Source: Trichocoleus sp. FACHB-46 (GTDB lineage: Bacteria; Cyanobacteriota; Cyanobacteriia; FACHB-46). From it: 64,000 nt of DNA. The notes beneath the pieces were generated by a model. That model was given only the letters and a program-made list of their open reading frames with translations, was not told where the DNA came from and ran no database searches. A program made the translations under genes and the position numbers. The stretch spans positions 296,766 to 360,765 of the forward strand of contig NZ_JACJOD010000030.1 of NCBI RefSeq assembly GCF_014695385.1, read 5' to 3'. The first letter of the stretch is position 1, and every line of letters starts with the position of its first letter. Shown piece after piece: positions 26,921 through 35,634 of the stretch.

Positions 26921-28411
26921 TTACCGCAGTTCTAAAGCTGCTCTGGCTTGTTCGCGATCGTCAAAGTGAATTTTCTCCGTGCCGAGAATCTGGTAATCTT
27001 CGTGGCCTTTGCCTGCAATCAGCACGCCGTCTCCTGGTTTTGCTTCCAGAATGGCGGTACGAATGGCTTCGGCGCGATCACAAATCACCAGAGGCTTCAC
27101 GGTGGTGGGAATGCCAGCTAAAACGTCTTGCAAAATCCGCTCTGGATCTTCGGTGCGGGGGTTGTCGGAAGTGACGATGGCTAAATCTGCCAAGTCAGCA
27201 GCAATTTTGCCCATTTGAGGTCGCTTGGTGCGATCGCGATCGCCGCCACAACCAAACACACAAATCATGCGTTCTTTAATAAACGGACGCGCCGCTTTCA
27301 GCAAGTTTTCTAGGCTGTCTGGGGTGTGGGCATAATCCACAATCACGCTGATGTCCTGCCCATCGTTGATTTGGACTCGCTCCATCCGCCCGGGGACGCC
27401 CACAAACTGAGGCAACGCAGCAACAATGGTTTCCAGCTCTAAACCTAAATGGAGAGCAGTGCCGACCGCAGCGAGTAAGTTAGCCAAGTTAAATTGACCG
27501 ACTAAGGGCGATCGGAAGGAAATGTCTCCTTTGGGAGTGTGCAGAGTGCCGCTGACTCCGTTGGCTTCATAGATGAGGTCGCTGGTCCAGAGGTCAGCAT
27601 TGGAGTCTTGGGTGCTGTAGCTCCAGACTTGCTCTGCGGGCAGTTGGTCGATTAAGCGCCGTCCGTAGGCATCATCTTGGTTGATAATGGCTCGGCCCTT
27701 GAGATAGCCAGGGCTAAACAGGAGGGCTTTAGCAGCGAAGTAATCTTCTAAGTCGCGGTGAAAGTCTAGGTGATCTTGGGTCAGGTTGGTAAAGACGGCT
27801 ACCTCAAACTCACAACCTAACACTCGACCTTGGGCGAGGGCGTGGGAGCTAACTTCCATCACGCCGTATTCGCAGCCTGCTGCGACTGCTGCCGCAAGGT
27901 TCTGTTGTAAATCGATCGCGAAGGGCGTAGTGTGAGCTGCGGTTTTTTGATAACCAGGCCAGCGAGCATAGAGGGTGCCGAACAAGGCAGTGGAGGGATC
28001 TGCCTGATTGAGCAGAAATTCGATTAGGTGGGTGGTGGTAGTTTTGCCGTTTGTGCCTGTAACGCCAACTAGCTGCAACTTTTGGGCAGGGTAATCGTAG
28101 AAGGCGGCTGCTACTTGAGCACAAGCTTGCACCATGTCGGAAGCAGGAATGACACAAGCTGCTTCTGCCTCAGTATGAGGTCGTTTTTGGGCAGCAGTGG
28201 ATGAAACCAAGGCTGCTACGGCACCAGAGGCGATCGCGCTGGGCCAAAATTCGCCACCATCGACGCGGGTTCCGGGCATGCCGATGAACAAGTCTCCGGG
28301 TTGGCATGCAAGAGAATTGGTGGTTAACCCTTTCACTTCGGATTCCAAAGCGGCATGACTGGGCGGTTGCATTACGCCTGGTACTGCTGCTAATAATTCT
28401 CGTAGTTTCAT
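26921..28411 (-). CDS. murE: UDP-N-acetylmuramoyl-L-alanyl-D-glutamate-2,6-diaminopimelate ligase
   Basis: MurE adds meso-diaminopimelate to UDP-MurNAc-dipeptide in cytoplasmic peptidoglycan precursor synthesis. The ATP-binding loop is VGVTGTNGKTTTTHLI; the central domain shows TNLTQDHLDFH and the modified-Lys region. The C-terminal motif DNPRTEDP is the meso-DAP recognition loop, so the added residue is DAP and not Lys. The 496-residue length is standard. ATG at 28411; the glutaredoxin-like gene lies 31 bp upstream of it on the same strand, so the two may form one operon. Confidence 0.96.
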   Translation of the reverse strand: MKLRELLAAVPGVMQPPSHAALESEVKGLTTNSLACQPGDLFIGMPGTRVDGGEFWPSAIASGAVAALVSSTAAQKRPHTEAEAACVIPASDMVQACAQVAAAFYDYPAQKLQLVGVTGTNGKTTTTHLIEFLLNQADPSTALFGTLYARWPGYQKTAAHTTPFAIDLQQNLAAAVAAGCEYGVMEVSSHALAQGRVLGCEFEVAVFTNLTQDHLDFHRDLEDYFAAKALLFSPGYLKGRAIINQDDAYGRRLIDQLPAEQVWSYSTQDSNADLWTSDLIYEANGVSGTLHTPKGDISFRSPLVGQFNLANLLAAVGTALHLGLELETIVAALPQFVGVPGRMERVQINDGQDISVIVDYAHTPDSLENLLKAARPFIKERMICVFGCGGDRDRTKRPQMGKIAADLADLAIVTSDNPRTEDPERILQDVLAGIPTTVKPLVICDRAEAIRTAILEAKPGDGVLIAGKGHEDYQILGTEKIHFDDREQARAALELR

Positions 28412-28442
28412 GTCAGCGACTCCTCACATGCTCATCCTGGGC

Positions 28443-28727
28443 TTATTTTGACTGATCTACTAGCCAATATTTCTGTAGCATTTGCTCCAACTGGGTGACG
28501 CTCGCTCGTGGGGAAGGACGAGGTAATAGTTCTTCGACTGCGCCTGTAGGTTGGGGGTTGACTCGCAAAAGCACGGGGATTTCGTACTGGTAAGCTTGAA
28601 ACCAGTCCTCACGGGTGGTAATGTCCCGAATTTCTAGGTCAATCTCTAAGTTTTGAATTTGATCTAGCTTTTCCTGTAGTCCTTCGCATAGGTGGCAACC
28701 AGGTTTACTGTACAAAATTAATCGCAT
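28443..28727 (-). CDS. glutaredoxin-like (DUF836-type) thiol protein
   Basis: A 94-residue thioredoxin-fold protein starting MRLILYSKPGCHLCEGLQEKL, with the redox motif CHLC in the first turn. EIRDITTREDWFQAYQYEIPVLLRVNP supplies the conserved cis-Pro (IPVLL). It matches the small glutaredoxin-like family often annotated DUF836; substrates are unknown. It sits 31 bp upstream of murE on the same strand and is likely cotranscribed with it. Confidence 0.87.
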   Translation of the reverse strand: MRLILYSKPGCHLCEGLQEKLDQIQNLEIDLEIRDITTREDWFQAYQYEIPVLLRVNPQPTGAVEELLPRPSPRASVTQLEQMLQKYWLVDQSK

Positions 28728-28860
28728 GTTCTGTTTTCTACCTTGGCCCTTGCAAAGTCTGTTTTGTTTATCCGCTATGGAGCTTATTTTTTCAGGAAAG
28801 TCTCGTTATATCTAGCAGTTTGGCAATTTCTTGTGTGCATTGTTCAATTAAAGCCCGAAC

Positions 28861-29032
28861 CTTGGGGGCACTCGCCCCCAAACCCCCGCTGAAGGACGGC
28901 TGCGTCCTCCAGACCTCCTCCAGACGAGTTTAACTGTGAGTGTTTCAATACCTGCGATCGCTACTTCTTAACGTCTGACTCTTGGTTTTCTATTCCTGTC
29001 TCCTCACTCCTCTCCCTCTTCATCCTTTTCCT
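28861..29032. repeat. dispersed two-hairpin repeat, copy 2
   Basis: GGGGGC-ACTC-GCCCCC and GGACG-GCTG-CGTCC hairpins joined by AAACCCCCGCTGAA, then CTCCTCCAGACG, GTGAGTGTTTC, CTTGGTTTTC and a CT-rich tail ending CTCTTCATCCTTTTC. It is almost identical in core to copy 1 at 24912 and shares the tail layout. It lies between the glutaredoxin-like gene and the SbcD-like gene. Confidence 0.8.
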
Positions 29033-29095
29033 AGTGCTAAGTTGTTGTTTAGCCAGTCCATTCGTCATCCATTCGTTGCGCCCGGAAGAACTTAA

Positions 29096-30403
29096 GTGGC
29101 AATTAAAATTCTGCATCTTTCTGATATTCACATGGGCAGTGGGTTTTCCCACGGGCGGGTTAATCCAGAGACGGGGTTGAATACTCGCTTAGAAGATTTT
29201 GTGGCGACGTTGGGGCGCTGTATTGACCGGGCGATCGCGGAGCCTGTGGATTTGGTGCTGTTTGGGGGGGATGCGTTTCCGGATGCGACGCCGCCGCCGA
29301 TTGTGCAGGAGGTGTTTGCCACTCAGTTTCGCCGCTTAGTGGATGCTCAGATTCCAACGGTATTGTTGGTAGGGAATCACGATCAGCATTCGCAGGGGCA
29401 GGGTGGCGCAAGTCTGTGCATTTACCGGACGCTGGGGGTGCCAGGCTTTGTGGTGGGCGATCGCTTGGAAACTCACCTCATCTCTACTCGCAACGGCCCA
29501 ATTCAAATCATTACTTTGCCCTGGCTGACGCGCTCGACGTTGTTGACGCGCCCCGAAACGGAAGGGTTATCAATGGCTGAGGTGAATCAGTTGTTGATCG
29601 ATCGCCTGCGAGTGGCGTTAGAAGGGGAGGTACGGCGTCTTGACCCGGAGATGCCGACGGTGCTGTTGGGGCATTTGATGGCAGATTCAGCTTTCTATGG
29701 AGCGGAGCGATTTCTCGCAGTGGGTAAGGGGTTTACGATTCCGCTGGCGTTGCTGGCTCGGCCTTGCTTTGACTATGTGGCTTTGGGGCATGTGCATCGG
29801 CATCAAGTCTTGTGTCATGAGCCGCCTGTGGTCTATCCGGGCAGTATTGAGCGGGTAGATTTTAGTGAGGAAAAAGAAGACAAGGGCTTTGTGCTGGTTG
29901 ACGTAGAGCGAGGGGCTACGAAGCTGGAGTTTTGTGCTTTACCTGTCCGAGCATTTCGCACGATTGAAGTGAATGTTTCGGAAGCGGAAGATCCGCAAGC
30001 CAAGCTCCTAAAATCGCTGAAGCCAGAATTAGTTGCGGATGCTGTGGTGCGGCTGATTTATCAAATTCGCTCCGAGCAACTAGATGAGATTGATAATGCT
30101 CCTTTGCACGCCGCTCTGCACATGGCTCATAGCTACACGATTCAGCCAGAGCTAGTTAGCCAGTTGGCTCGTCCCCGTCTGCCAGAATTAGGAGTTGGTA
30201 GTAGCATCGATCCTTTAGCTGCTCTAAAAACTTATTTAGCGAATCGAGAAGATTTGCAAGATATTCAAGGCGATCTGCTACAAGCGGCCCAAAGTTTACT
30301 AGACACTGATGAGGAAGAATGGCTAGATGAACAGCCAGCGATCGCTAGCCATCTAGGTTCCAGCCAAGTACTAGATGGAGAAACCCAATTGCGCCTCCTC
30401 TAA
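29096..30403 (+). CDS. SbcD/Mre11-like metallophosphoesterase (DNA exonuclease subunit)
   Basis: A 435-residue protein, GTG start at 29096. Calcineurin-like phosphoesterase motifs run in order: LHLSDIHMGS (D-x-H), GGDAFPD (GD), LLVGNHDQHS (GNHD), LGHLMAD and ALGHVHRHQ (metal-binding His). This is the SbcD/Mre11 class that trims DNA ends with an SbcC/Rad50 ATPase. The C-terminal ~150 residues are specific to cyanobacterial homologues as far as I can tell. No sbcC lies next to it. Two repeat units and an unrelated gene precede it, so it is probably transcribed alone. Confidence 0.85.
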   Translation: MAIKILHLSDIHMGSGFSHGRVNPETGLNTRLEDFVATLGRCIDRAIAEPVDLVLFGGDAFPDATPPPIVQEVFATQFRRLVDAQIPTVLLVGNHDQHSQGQGGASLCIYRTLGVPGFVVGDRLETHLISTRNGPIQIITLPWLTRSTLLTRPETEGLSMAEVNQLLIDRLRVALEGEVRRLDPEMPTVLLGHLMADSAFYGAERFLAVGKGFTIPLALLARPCFDYVALGHVHRHQVLCHEPPVVYPGSIERVDFSEEKEDKGFVLVDVERGATKLEFCALPVRAFRTIEVNVSEAEDPQAKLLKSLKPELVADAVVRLIYQIRSEQLDEIDNAPLHAALHMAHSYTIQPELVSQLARPRLPELGVGSSIDPLAALKTYLANREDLQDIQGDLLQAAQSLLDTDEEEWLDEQPAIASHLGSSQVLDGETQLRLL

Positions 30404-30604
30404 GCCAAGCCTCATAAAATGCTTGTAGCTTGCGCAGGCTCAGTTCTAATGGCTCTAGGCTTCAGCCTATGAAAGTTCGAATGATTGCAGCGTTAAGACC
30501 CAAGCGGCAATAATTTTGAAGCCAATGGGCATGATGTGTCTTAAAGTGCGGCATCCTGCTAATGGGAGCAATCACAGAGATCCACTCATTTCTGCAATCT
30601 TTCT

Positions 30605-31057
30605 ATGGCTAAATCTATGGCTAAACTTTTACCGACGGTTTTACTTGCGCCTGCTTTAATGACGGCAACGCTACTTTTTAGCCAAACTCAAGCTATTAGT
30701 CCCGCTTGGGCGGGCACTTGCGCTTCTCGCTGCGGTCCTAAGCCGCTTCAGTTCACACCAGGGCAGCGGGTGAGTGTGGAAGTGGTGAATCAAACTGCGA
30801 GTTTAGTGCAGGTTCAAAAAGTCTTTGGCACTGATCCAGTTCCCATGCGGCCTGGGCAGGAATTGAAGTTTGTGCAAGGCGGTGGCACAGAACCCAATAT
30901 TTCTGTGTACTTCTGGGACGAAACGGCGCTGCCTCTGCAAGCCAGACTCTCTCAGCCGAATCCTAAAACCCTACGGATTGAAATTCGGCCAGGTGGAAGA
31001 CCTCCGGGCGATCGCTCTGTTTATTTGTTAAATGATGGTCGTGTTGCCATCTTTTAG
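30605..31057 (+). CDS. secreted protein, unknown function
   Basis: A 150-residue protein with a signal peptide (LLPTVLLAPALMTATLLFS, cleavage after AWA). The mature N-terminus has two nearby Cys (CASRCGPKP), probably a disulfide. The rest is beta-rich: FTPGQRVSVEVVNQTASLVQVQKVFG, RPGQELKF, EPNISVYFWDE and a final VYLLNDGRVAIF. No family with known function is recognised. ATG at 30605 or 30617. The next gene, recJ, starts 40 bp downstream and may be cotranscribed. Confidence 0.72.
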   Translation: MAKSMAKLLPTVLLAPALMTATLLFSQTQAISPAWAGTCASRCGPKPLQFTPGQRVSVEVVNQTASLVQVQKVFGTDPVPMRPGQELKFVQGGGTEPNISVYFWDETALPLQARLSQPNPKTLRIEIRPGGRPPGDRSVYLLNDGRVAIF

Positions 31058-31096
31058 CCAGTACAATCGGCTGAGCGTGTTTGAACTGAAACATCT

Positions 31097-33160
31097 GTGC
31101 TAGTACCCGTTCCTTCCTCCCCTCACCTGTCCCATCGTGAGCACCGCCTCCCCGATAAGCGCTGGGCGATCGCTGAGCGCGATTTGGAACGGGTCGAGGT
31201 GATCGTGCAGGCAACTCAGCTTTCACCGCTGCTGGCTCAAGTGCTGACGAACCGAGGCATCGCTTCACCGAGACAGGCAGAAATTTTTCTCGACCCGGAT
31301 TTGCAAGTCTTACCTTCGCCGCTAGAAGATTTCCCAGATTTAGCGGTAAGTGTGGAGCTATTGCAAGAAGCGATCGCCAATCAGCATAAAATTGCTATCT
31401 GTGGCGACTACGATGCTGATGGCATGACTAGCACAGCCCTGTTACTGCGGGCTTTGCGGGCTTTAGGGGCTGAGGTGGATTACGCCATTCCTAGCCGTAT
31501 GAGTGAAGGTTACGGCATCAATGAGCGGATTGTGGAGGACTTCCATCGCGAAGGGGTAAGGCTGATTCTGACCGTAGATAACGGCATTGCTGCGGTGAAG
31601 CCGATCGCTAGAGCCCGTGAGTTAGGTTTAGCCGTCATCGTCACCGATCACCACGAAGTCCCACCAGAAATCCCGCCTGCCAATGCCATCCTCAACCCCA
31701 AACTGATTCATGAGGACTCGCCTTATCGAGGTGTAGCGGGGGTTGGGGTAGCGTATGTTCTGGCTGTAACCCTCGCTCAGCAACTGGACGCGAAAGATTT
31801 AGGCAACTTGCTACTGGAGTTATTCACCTTAGGCACGATCGCGGATTTAGCGCCTTTAACCGGAGTAAATCGTCGCTGGGTGAAGCGAGGGTTGCAGCGA
31901 TTACCCAAGTCGCAGATTCCAGGGGTGCAAGCCTTAATTCAAGTGGCTGGGTTGGGTAGCTCCAAAGCCCTCAAACCGGAGGCGATCGGGTTTAGTTTAG
32001 GACCACGCATCAACGCAGTTGGGCGCATTGCCGATCCTCAAGTGGTGATTGAGCTGCTAACGACCGATGACATGGGCATTGCTCTGGAGCGGGCGATGCA
32101 GTGCGAACAAATTAATCAGCACCGCCAGCAACTTTGTACTCAGATTGAGCGAGAAGCGATCGCCTGGTACGAAGCCAGTGAGATTAACTTACAGGACGAG
32201 CGGATTTTGGTTTTAGTGCAACCCAATTGGCATCACGGGGTAATTGGGATTGTGGCGTCTCGCTTGGTGGAGCGTTATGGTGTGCCTGTTTTTATTGGCA
32301 CCTATGAGGACGACGACCAAAAAATTCGTGGTTCAGCCCGGAGCATTCCTGACTTCCATGTGTTTGAGGCATTGGAGTTTTGCAAAGAGATTCTAGAAAA
32401 ACATGGAGGTCACCAGGCCGCGGGTGGTTTTACGCTCTTAGCCGAGAATTTAGAGGAATTGCGATCGCGCCTGCGGACTTTTGCCCGTGCCTCGCTGCAA
32501 CCGGATCAGCTCAAGCCTCTCCTCGCCATTGATGTGCAAGCTCACTTGGAGCAAATTGACCTTTCGCTTTACGAGCAAATTGACGCGCTGCATCCCTGCG
32601 GCATCCAGAACCCCGATCCAGTTTTCTGGACTCCAAATGTGCGGGTAGTGGAGCAACGCACGATCGGAAAAGATCAAGCTCACCTTAAGGTGACTGTGAG
32701 TCAAAATGTCAGCCAAGCTAATACACCATTAGCCGCGATCGCTCAACCTCGAATCCAGGCTCTGGCATGGCGTTGGGGAGAATATTACCCGTTGCCCAAT
32801 CGAGTGGATATTGCCTACAAGCTGCGAGTGAATGAGTGGCAAGGCAATCAAACTGTGGAGTTGGAATTAGTTGGTGTCCGGTTGCCTAGCTCTGAAAACG
32901 CCTTGCGATCGCCAGCAACGGTTGCTACTCAACAGGCTGAGTTTGATTACAGCGATCGTCAATACACCTGTGGTCTCTACGAACAGCAAACAGGCAAAGA
33001 GTTGAGAATCACCAATTCGGAAGGGCAACAGCTTGTGATTCAGAAAGGGCAAAAATTAGGTTGGCTACTCAAACCAGGTGCAGAAGCCAAGCCAGTAGAC
33101 GTTTCTCAGCCTTTCTTTTATCAACTGATTAAAACGGCTCTGTCTGCTTTGAACACATAA
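31097..33160 (+). CDS. recJ: single-stranded-DNA-specific exonuclease RecJ
   Basis: RecJ degrades single-stranded DNA 5' to 3' in recombination and mismatch repair. The DHH-domain motifs are present: ICGDYDADGMTSTALLLRA (DYDADG), TVDNGIAA, VTDHHEVP (DHH), GVAGVGVAYVL, and the DHHA1 part with GGHQAAGGFTL. A C-terminal OB-like region follows. GTG start at 31097 gives 687 residues, with little conserved sequence in the first 20. It is followed by a repeat hairpin (33177-33199) and a bidirectional terminator (33263-33290). Confidence 0.95.
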   Translation: MLVPVPSSPHLSHREHRLPDKRWAIAERDLERVEVIVQATQLSPLLAQVLTNRGIASPRQAEIFLDPDLQVLPSPLEDFPDLAVSVELLQEAIANQHKIAICGDYDADGMTSTALLLRALRALGAEVDYAIPSRMSEGYGINERIVEDFHREGVRLILTVDNGIAAVKPIARARELGLAVIVTDHHEVPPEIPPANAILNPKLIHEDSPYRGVAGVGVAYVLAVTLAQQLDAKDLGNLLLELFTLGTIADLAPLTGVNRRWVKRGLQRLPKSQIPGVQALIQVAGLGSSKALKPEAIGFSLGPRINAVGRIADPQVVIELLTTDDMGIALERAMQCEQINQHRQQLCTQIEREAIAWYEASEINLQDERILVLVQPNWHHGVIGIVASRLVERYGVPVFIGTYEDDDQKIRGSARSIPDFHVFEALEFCKEILEKHGGHQAAGGFTLLAENLEELRSRLRTFARASLQPDQLKPLLAIDVQAHLEQIDLSLYEQIDALHPCGIQNPDPVFWTPNVRVVEQRTIGKDQAHLKVTVSQNVSQANTPLAAIAQPRIQALAWRWGEYYPLPNRVDIAYKLRVNEWQGNQTVELELVGVRLPSSENALRSPATVATQQAEFDYSDRQYTCGLYEQQTGKELRITNSEGQQLVIQKGQKLGWLLKPGAEAKPVDVSQPFFYQLIKTALSALNT

Positions 33161-33176
33161 TCGACCTCTCCCCCGT

Positions 33177-33199
33177 CCCCTCTCCTAGTAGGAGAGGGG
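33177..33199. repeat. CT/GA-rich interspersed hairpin repeat, copy B
   Basis: Perfect stem CCCCTCTCC-TAGTA-GGAGAGGGG, inside ACCTCTCCCCCGTCC ... GTGCCGCAGGCGGGGAG. It is the same element type as 12172-12210 and 54696-54740. It sits 17 bp after the recJ stop. Confidence 0.65.
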
Positions 33200-33262
33200 T
33201 GCCGCAGGCGGGGAGCGGTTTGATTGGTTCAGCTCACAATCAGAAAAAATTTTCTAAAAGAA

Positions 33263-33290
33263 AAAGAGCCTACTGTGAAGCAGGCTCTTT
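33263..33290. terminator. bidirectional terminator between recJ and psb30
   Basis: Nine-base-pair stem AAAGAGCCT/AGGCTCTTT with a ten-base loop, A-rich on the left and T-rich on the right. It would serve recJ from the left and psb30 from the right. Confidence 0.75.
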
Positions 33291-33383
33291 ATTACTCTCT
33301 CTTACTTGAAGCTCTTTAGATAAAACTTTGTTGCCGATTGTTTTAAAGCCGAAATCTGGGTCTCAGGTTTAAACAATAGAAAT

Positions 33384-33515
33384 CTAGAGGTCGCCCTTTC
33401 CAGCCGCTAACAAGAAAATGACAGCCGGACCAGCAAGCATGATCAGCGCTACGAAGGTGAGTTGCGCGATCGCTTCGAAGTTAATGTTGCCAGCGAGGCC
33501 AGACAGAAAATCCAT
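33384..33515 (-). CDS. psb30: photosystem II protein Psb30 (Ycf12)
   Basis: A 43-residue protein, MDFLSGLAGN-INFEAIAQLTFVALIMLAGP-AVIFLLAAGKGDL in short. The N-x-NFE-IAQLT start, the single transmembrane helix with AGPAVIFLLA and the KGDL end match Psb30/Ycf12, a one-helix subunit at the edge of the photosystem II core in thylakoids. A strong Shine-Dalgarno (GGGAGGAG) lies 3 nt before the ATG. Too short for many gene callers. It stands alone, ending in a bidirectional terminator. Confidence 0.9.
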   Translation of the reverse strand: MDFLSGLAGNINFEAIAQLTFVALIMLAGPAVIFLLAAGKGDL

Positions 33516-33749
33516 TTCTCCTCCCGAGTTAACCCAATGAATTGTACCTTGGGTTAGAATGCCTGAGGCTTATTTTACCTGTCAACACCTGGTTTCTTTA
33601 AGGAAGTTTACAAAACTCTAAATATTTCCAGGCAAGGCAAAATTGGCCTACCATCCATTCGCTTCAAAAACCGCTAAGCTCATTCAGGGGCGGTAGATCT
33701 GAATTGTCAGTGCCACCCAGTGGGCCAGTTTCTAGAGACTTTGTAGATT

Positions 33750-34106
33750 ATGCCAACTTGGCGTTGTGTCAAATATTGTGGGGCTTGTTGTCATCTCGAC
33801 CCCAGCGATCGCCCTGATTTGGACCAATATTTATCAGGTGATGAGCTAGCACTTTATCTCAGCATGGTGGGCGAGGATGGTTGGTGTGTTCACTTCGACC
33901 ACGACAGTCGTGAGTGCAGCGTTTATGATGACCGTCCTCGCTTCTGTCGAGTCCAGGCGGATGTGTTTCAAGATTTATATGATGTTGAGCCAGAAGAACT
34001 CAACGATTTTGCGATCGACTGCTGCGAGCAGCAAATCGAAGCGGTATATGGCGATCGCAGTTTAGAAATGCTGAAATTTGAGCGCGAGATTGGCGTGATT
34101 CATTGA
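33750..34106 (+). CDS. YkgJ-family cysteine cluster protein
   Basis: A 118-residue protein with Cys clusters typical of the YkgJ/Fe-S-type family: WRCVKYCGACC near the N-terminus, GWCVHFD, ECSVYDDRPRFCRV in the middle and DCCEQQ late. The Cys are probably metal or cluster ligands. The function of the family is unknown. ATG at 33750. It is followed 56 bp later by the two GDT1-type genes on the same strand. Confidence 0.85.
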   Translation: MPTWRCVKYCGACCHLDPSDRPDLDQYLSGDELALYLSMVGEDGWCVHFDHDSRECSVYDDRPRFCRVQADVFQDLYDVEPEELNDFAIDCCEQQIEAVYGDRSLEMLKFEREIGVIH

Positions 34107-34162
34107 TCTTTCAGGCAACCCTGAGCATAATAATGAAAAGAATATGAAATGGCGCGTTACCT

Positions 34163-34618
34163 GTGCAATTATCTTCCCGCCCTACTAGTCTGTCTGCCCC
34201 AGCTTCGCCCGCTGCTCAGTCATTGATGGAGCAACTCAATGAGCCAGAGTCTAAGATTCATGCAACTTTGATTGAAGAAGTGGAACTGCCACGGCAGGCT
34301 AGTGCTCCGCATATGTCTCAGGATCGTCAAGAGCGTTGGCAAGGGTTTGGAGTGTTTTGTTCTACCTTTGTTACCATTTTTCTCGCGGAGTTAGGCGATA
34401 AGACCCAGGTAACAACGCTATTAATGAGTGCGGAATCCCAGTCCCCTTGGATGGTGTTTGCAGGAGCAGCATTGGCTTTAATTACGACTAGCTTGCTGGG
34501 TGTGCTAGTAGGGCGTTGGCTAGCTAATCGGCTGTCGCCCAAATCCTTGGAGACGGCTGCGGGAGCGGCTCTGTTGCTAGTTTCTGTTTCTCTCCTGTGG
34601 GATGTCGTGCATTTTTAG
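34163..34618 (+). CDS. half-size GDT1/UPF0016 cation exchanger, subunit 1
   Basis: A 151-residue protein. After ~65 polar residues a three-helix UPF0016 unit follows with the signature FLAELGDKTQVTTLL (E-x-G-D-K-T) and helices WMVFAGAALALITTSLLGVLVG and AAGAALLLVSVSLL. Normal GDT1 proteins carry two such units; here each is a separate gene, the second starting 78 bp downstream. Full-length cyanobacterial relatives export Mn(II) from the cytosol, and half-size pairs (Hmx1/Hmx2) have been described as a two-subunit Mn exchanger. Mn transport here is an inference from family. GTG start. Confidence 0.88.
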   Translation: MQLSSRPTSLSAPASPAAQSLMEQLNEPESKIHATLIEEVELPRQASAPHMSQDRQERWQGFGVFCSTFVTIFLAELGDKTQVTTLLMSAESQSPWMVFAGAALALITTSLLGVLVGRWLANRLSPKSLETAAGAALLLVSVSLLWDVVHF

Positions 34619-34696
34619 TACCGCTGGCTCCAACCAACTAATTCGATCAACATTTCAACGGTTCGCGATCGCTGCCCTGCAATTTCCTAAAACATT

Positions 34697-34999
34697 ATGG
34701 ATTGGCACCTGCTTGGATTGAGTTTCATCACCATTTTTTTGTCGGAATTAGGCGACAAGAGCCAAGTGGCAGCGATCGCCCTGAGCGGCAGTTCTAAATC
34801 TCCACGGGCCGTGTTTTTTGGGACAGCAGCGGCCTTATTGTTCGCCAGTTTGTTAGGGGTGCTTTTGGGTCACGGGGCGGCTCATCTTTTGCCAACTCGC
34901 TTGGTTAAGGCGATCGCAGCTTTGGGATTTGCCCTAATGGCGGTGCGGTTGTTATGGCCCAGTGCTGATTTACCTCCAGACGCAGAGGAAGTTTCCTAG
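34697..34999 (+). CDS. half-size GDT1/UPF0016 cation exchanger, subunit 2
   Basis: A 100-residue protein made almost only of one UPF0016 unit: helix LLGLSFITIFLSELGDKSQVAAIAL with the second E-x-G-D-K-S motif, then helices AVFFGTAAALLFASLLGVLLG and IAALGFALMAVRLLW. It would pair with the product of 34163-34618 to rebuild the two-motif transport path. ATG at 34697. A strong terminator follows at 35035-35065, closing this short operon. Confidence 0.9.
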   Translation: MDWHLLGLSFITIFLSELGDKSQVAAIALSGSSKSPRAVFFGTAAALLFASLLGVLLGHGAAHLLPTRLVKAIAALGFALMAVRLLWPSADLPPDAEEVS

Positions 35000-35034
35000 C
35001 TAATTTATTTTCAAGGTTTATAGGCACCTAAAGC

Positions 35035-35065
35035 AAAAGCTCCCGATGGGCTCAGGAGCTTTTTT
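35035..35065 (+). terminator. rho-independent terminator
   Basis: Stem AAAAGCTCC/GGAGCTTTT with an 11-base loop followed by T residues, 36 bp after the GDT1 subunit 2 stop. It may also stop the convergent gene at 35116. Confidence 0.85.
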
Positions 35066-35115
35066 CATGGCTAGAAATAGGTTGTGCCTCTGCTGGTGAT
35101 GCGGGTAAAACGCAA

Positions 35116-35634
35116 CTAAACGCGCTCGCGGTAGCAAAGATTTAGCAACAGTCCGCCAGAGGCAAACTTCAACATCTCCAAGGCCCAGTAGCTACCATGC
35201 AACTGGTTCATCCCAACTGGGATTTCGATCGCCGTATTAAACAAATTTAGCTCCATGCCTAAAGCACTCATTTGAGGCGTGAGAGCGTAGGTGTAAAGAA
35301 GAGCGATCGCCACTAATATGGCGGCAAGTACCGCTCCAGCATAGCCCTTGCGGTTGTAGGCAGGTTGTAGGTAGCGCAGTGCTAAAACTCCCGTCAAGGC
35401 TATGGCAGCGCAGAGCAATTCAATGCGATTAAAAAGCCAGAAAATGGCGTATCCAGCTGCGGCAAATCCAGGTTGGCTCATCATGCCTGCTGCGTAGAGA
35501 CTTGGCATAATTACCAGGTCCAAAATCAGGCTGCTGCTGAGCCAAAAGGCCAACGCAAAAATCACAACTGTCTGCCATTGGGGTCGCTGCATTACGCCAT
35601 TGGAAATGCTAAAACTATCTACGCTTGAATGCAT
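35116..35634 (-). CDS. four-helix membrane protein (DUF4149-like)
   Basis: A 172-residue integral membrane protein with four predicted spans: WQTVVIFALAFWLSSSLILDLVIMP, LLCAAIALTGVLALRYL, AGAVLAAILVAIALLYTYAL, and YWALEMLKFASGGLLLNL. The pattern of a conserved first helix ending near P-x-L, followed by an FNRIE segment and a helix before HGSYWALE, resembles DUF4149/TMEM205-type proteins. No function can be assigned. ATG at 35634. Confidence 0.75.
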   Translation of the reverse strand: MHSSVDSFSISNGVMQRPQWQTVVIFALAFWLSSSLILDLVIMPSLYAAGMMSQPGFAAAGYAIFWLFNRIELLCAAIALTGVLALRYLQPAYNRKGYAGAVLAAILVAIALLYTYALTPQMSALGMELNLFNTAIEIPVGMNQLHGSYWALEMLKFASGGLLLNLCYRERV

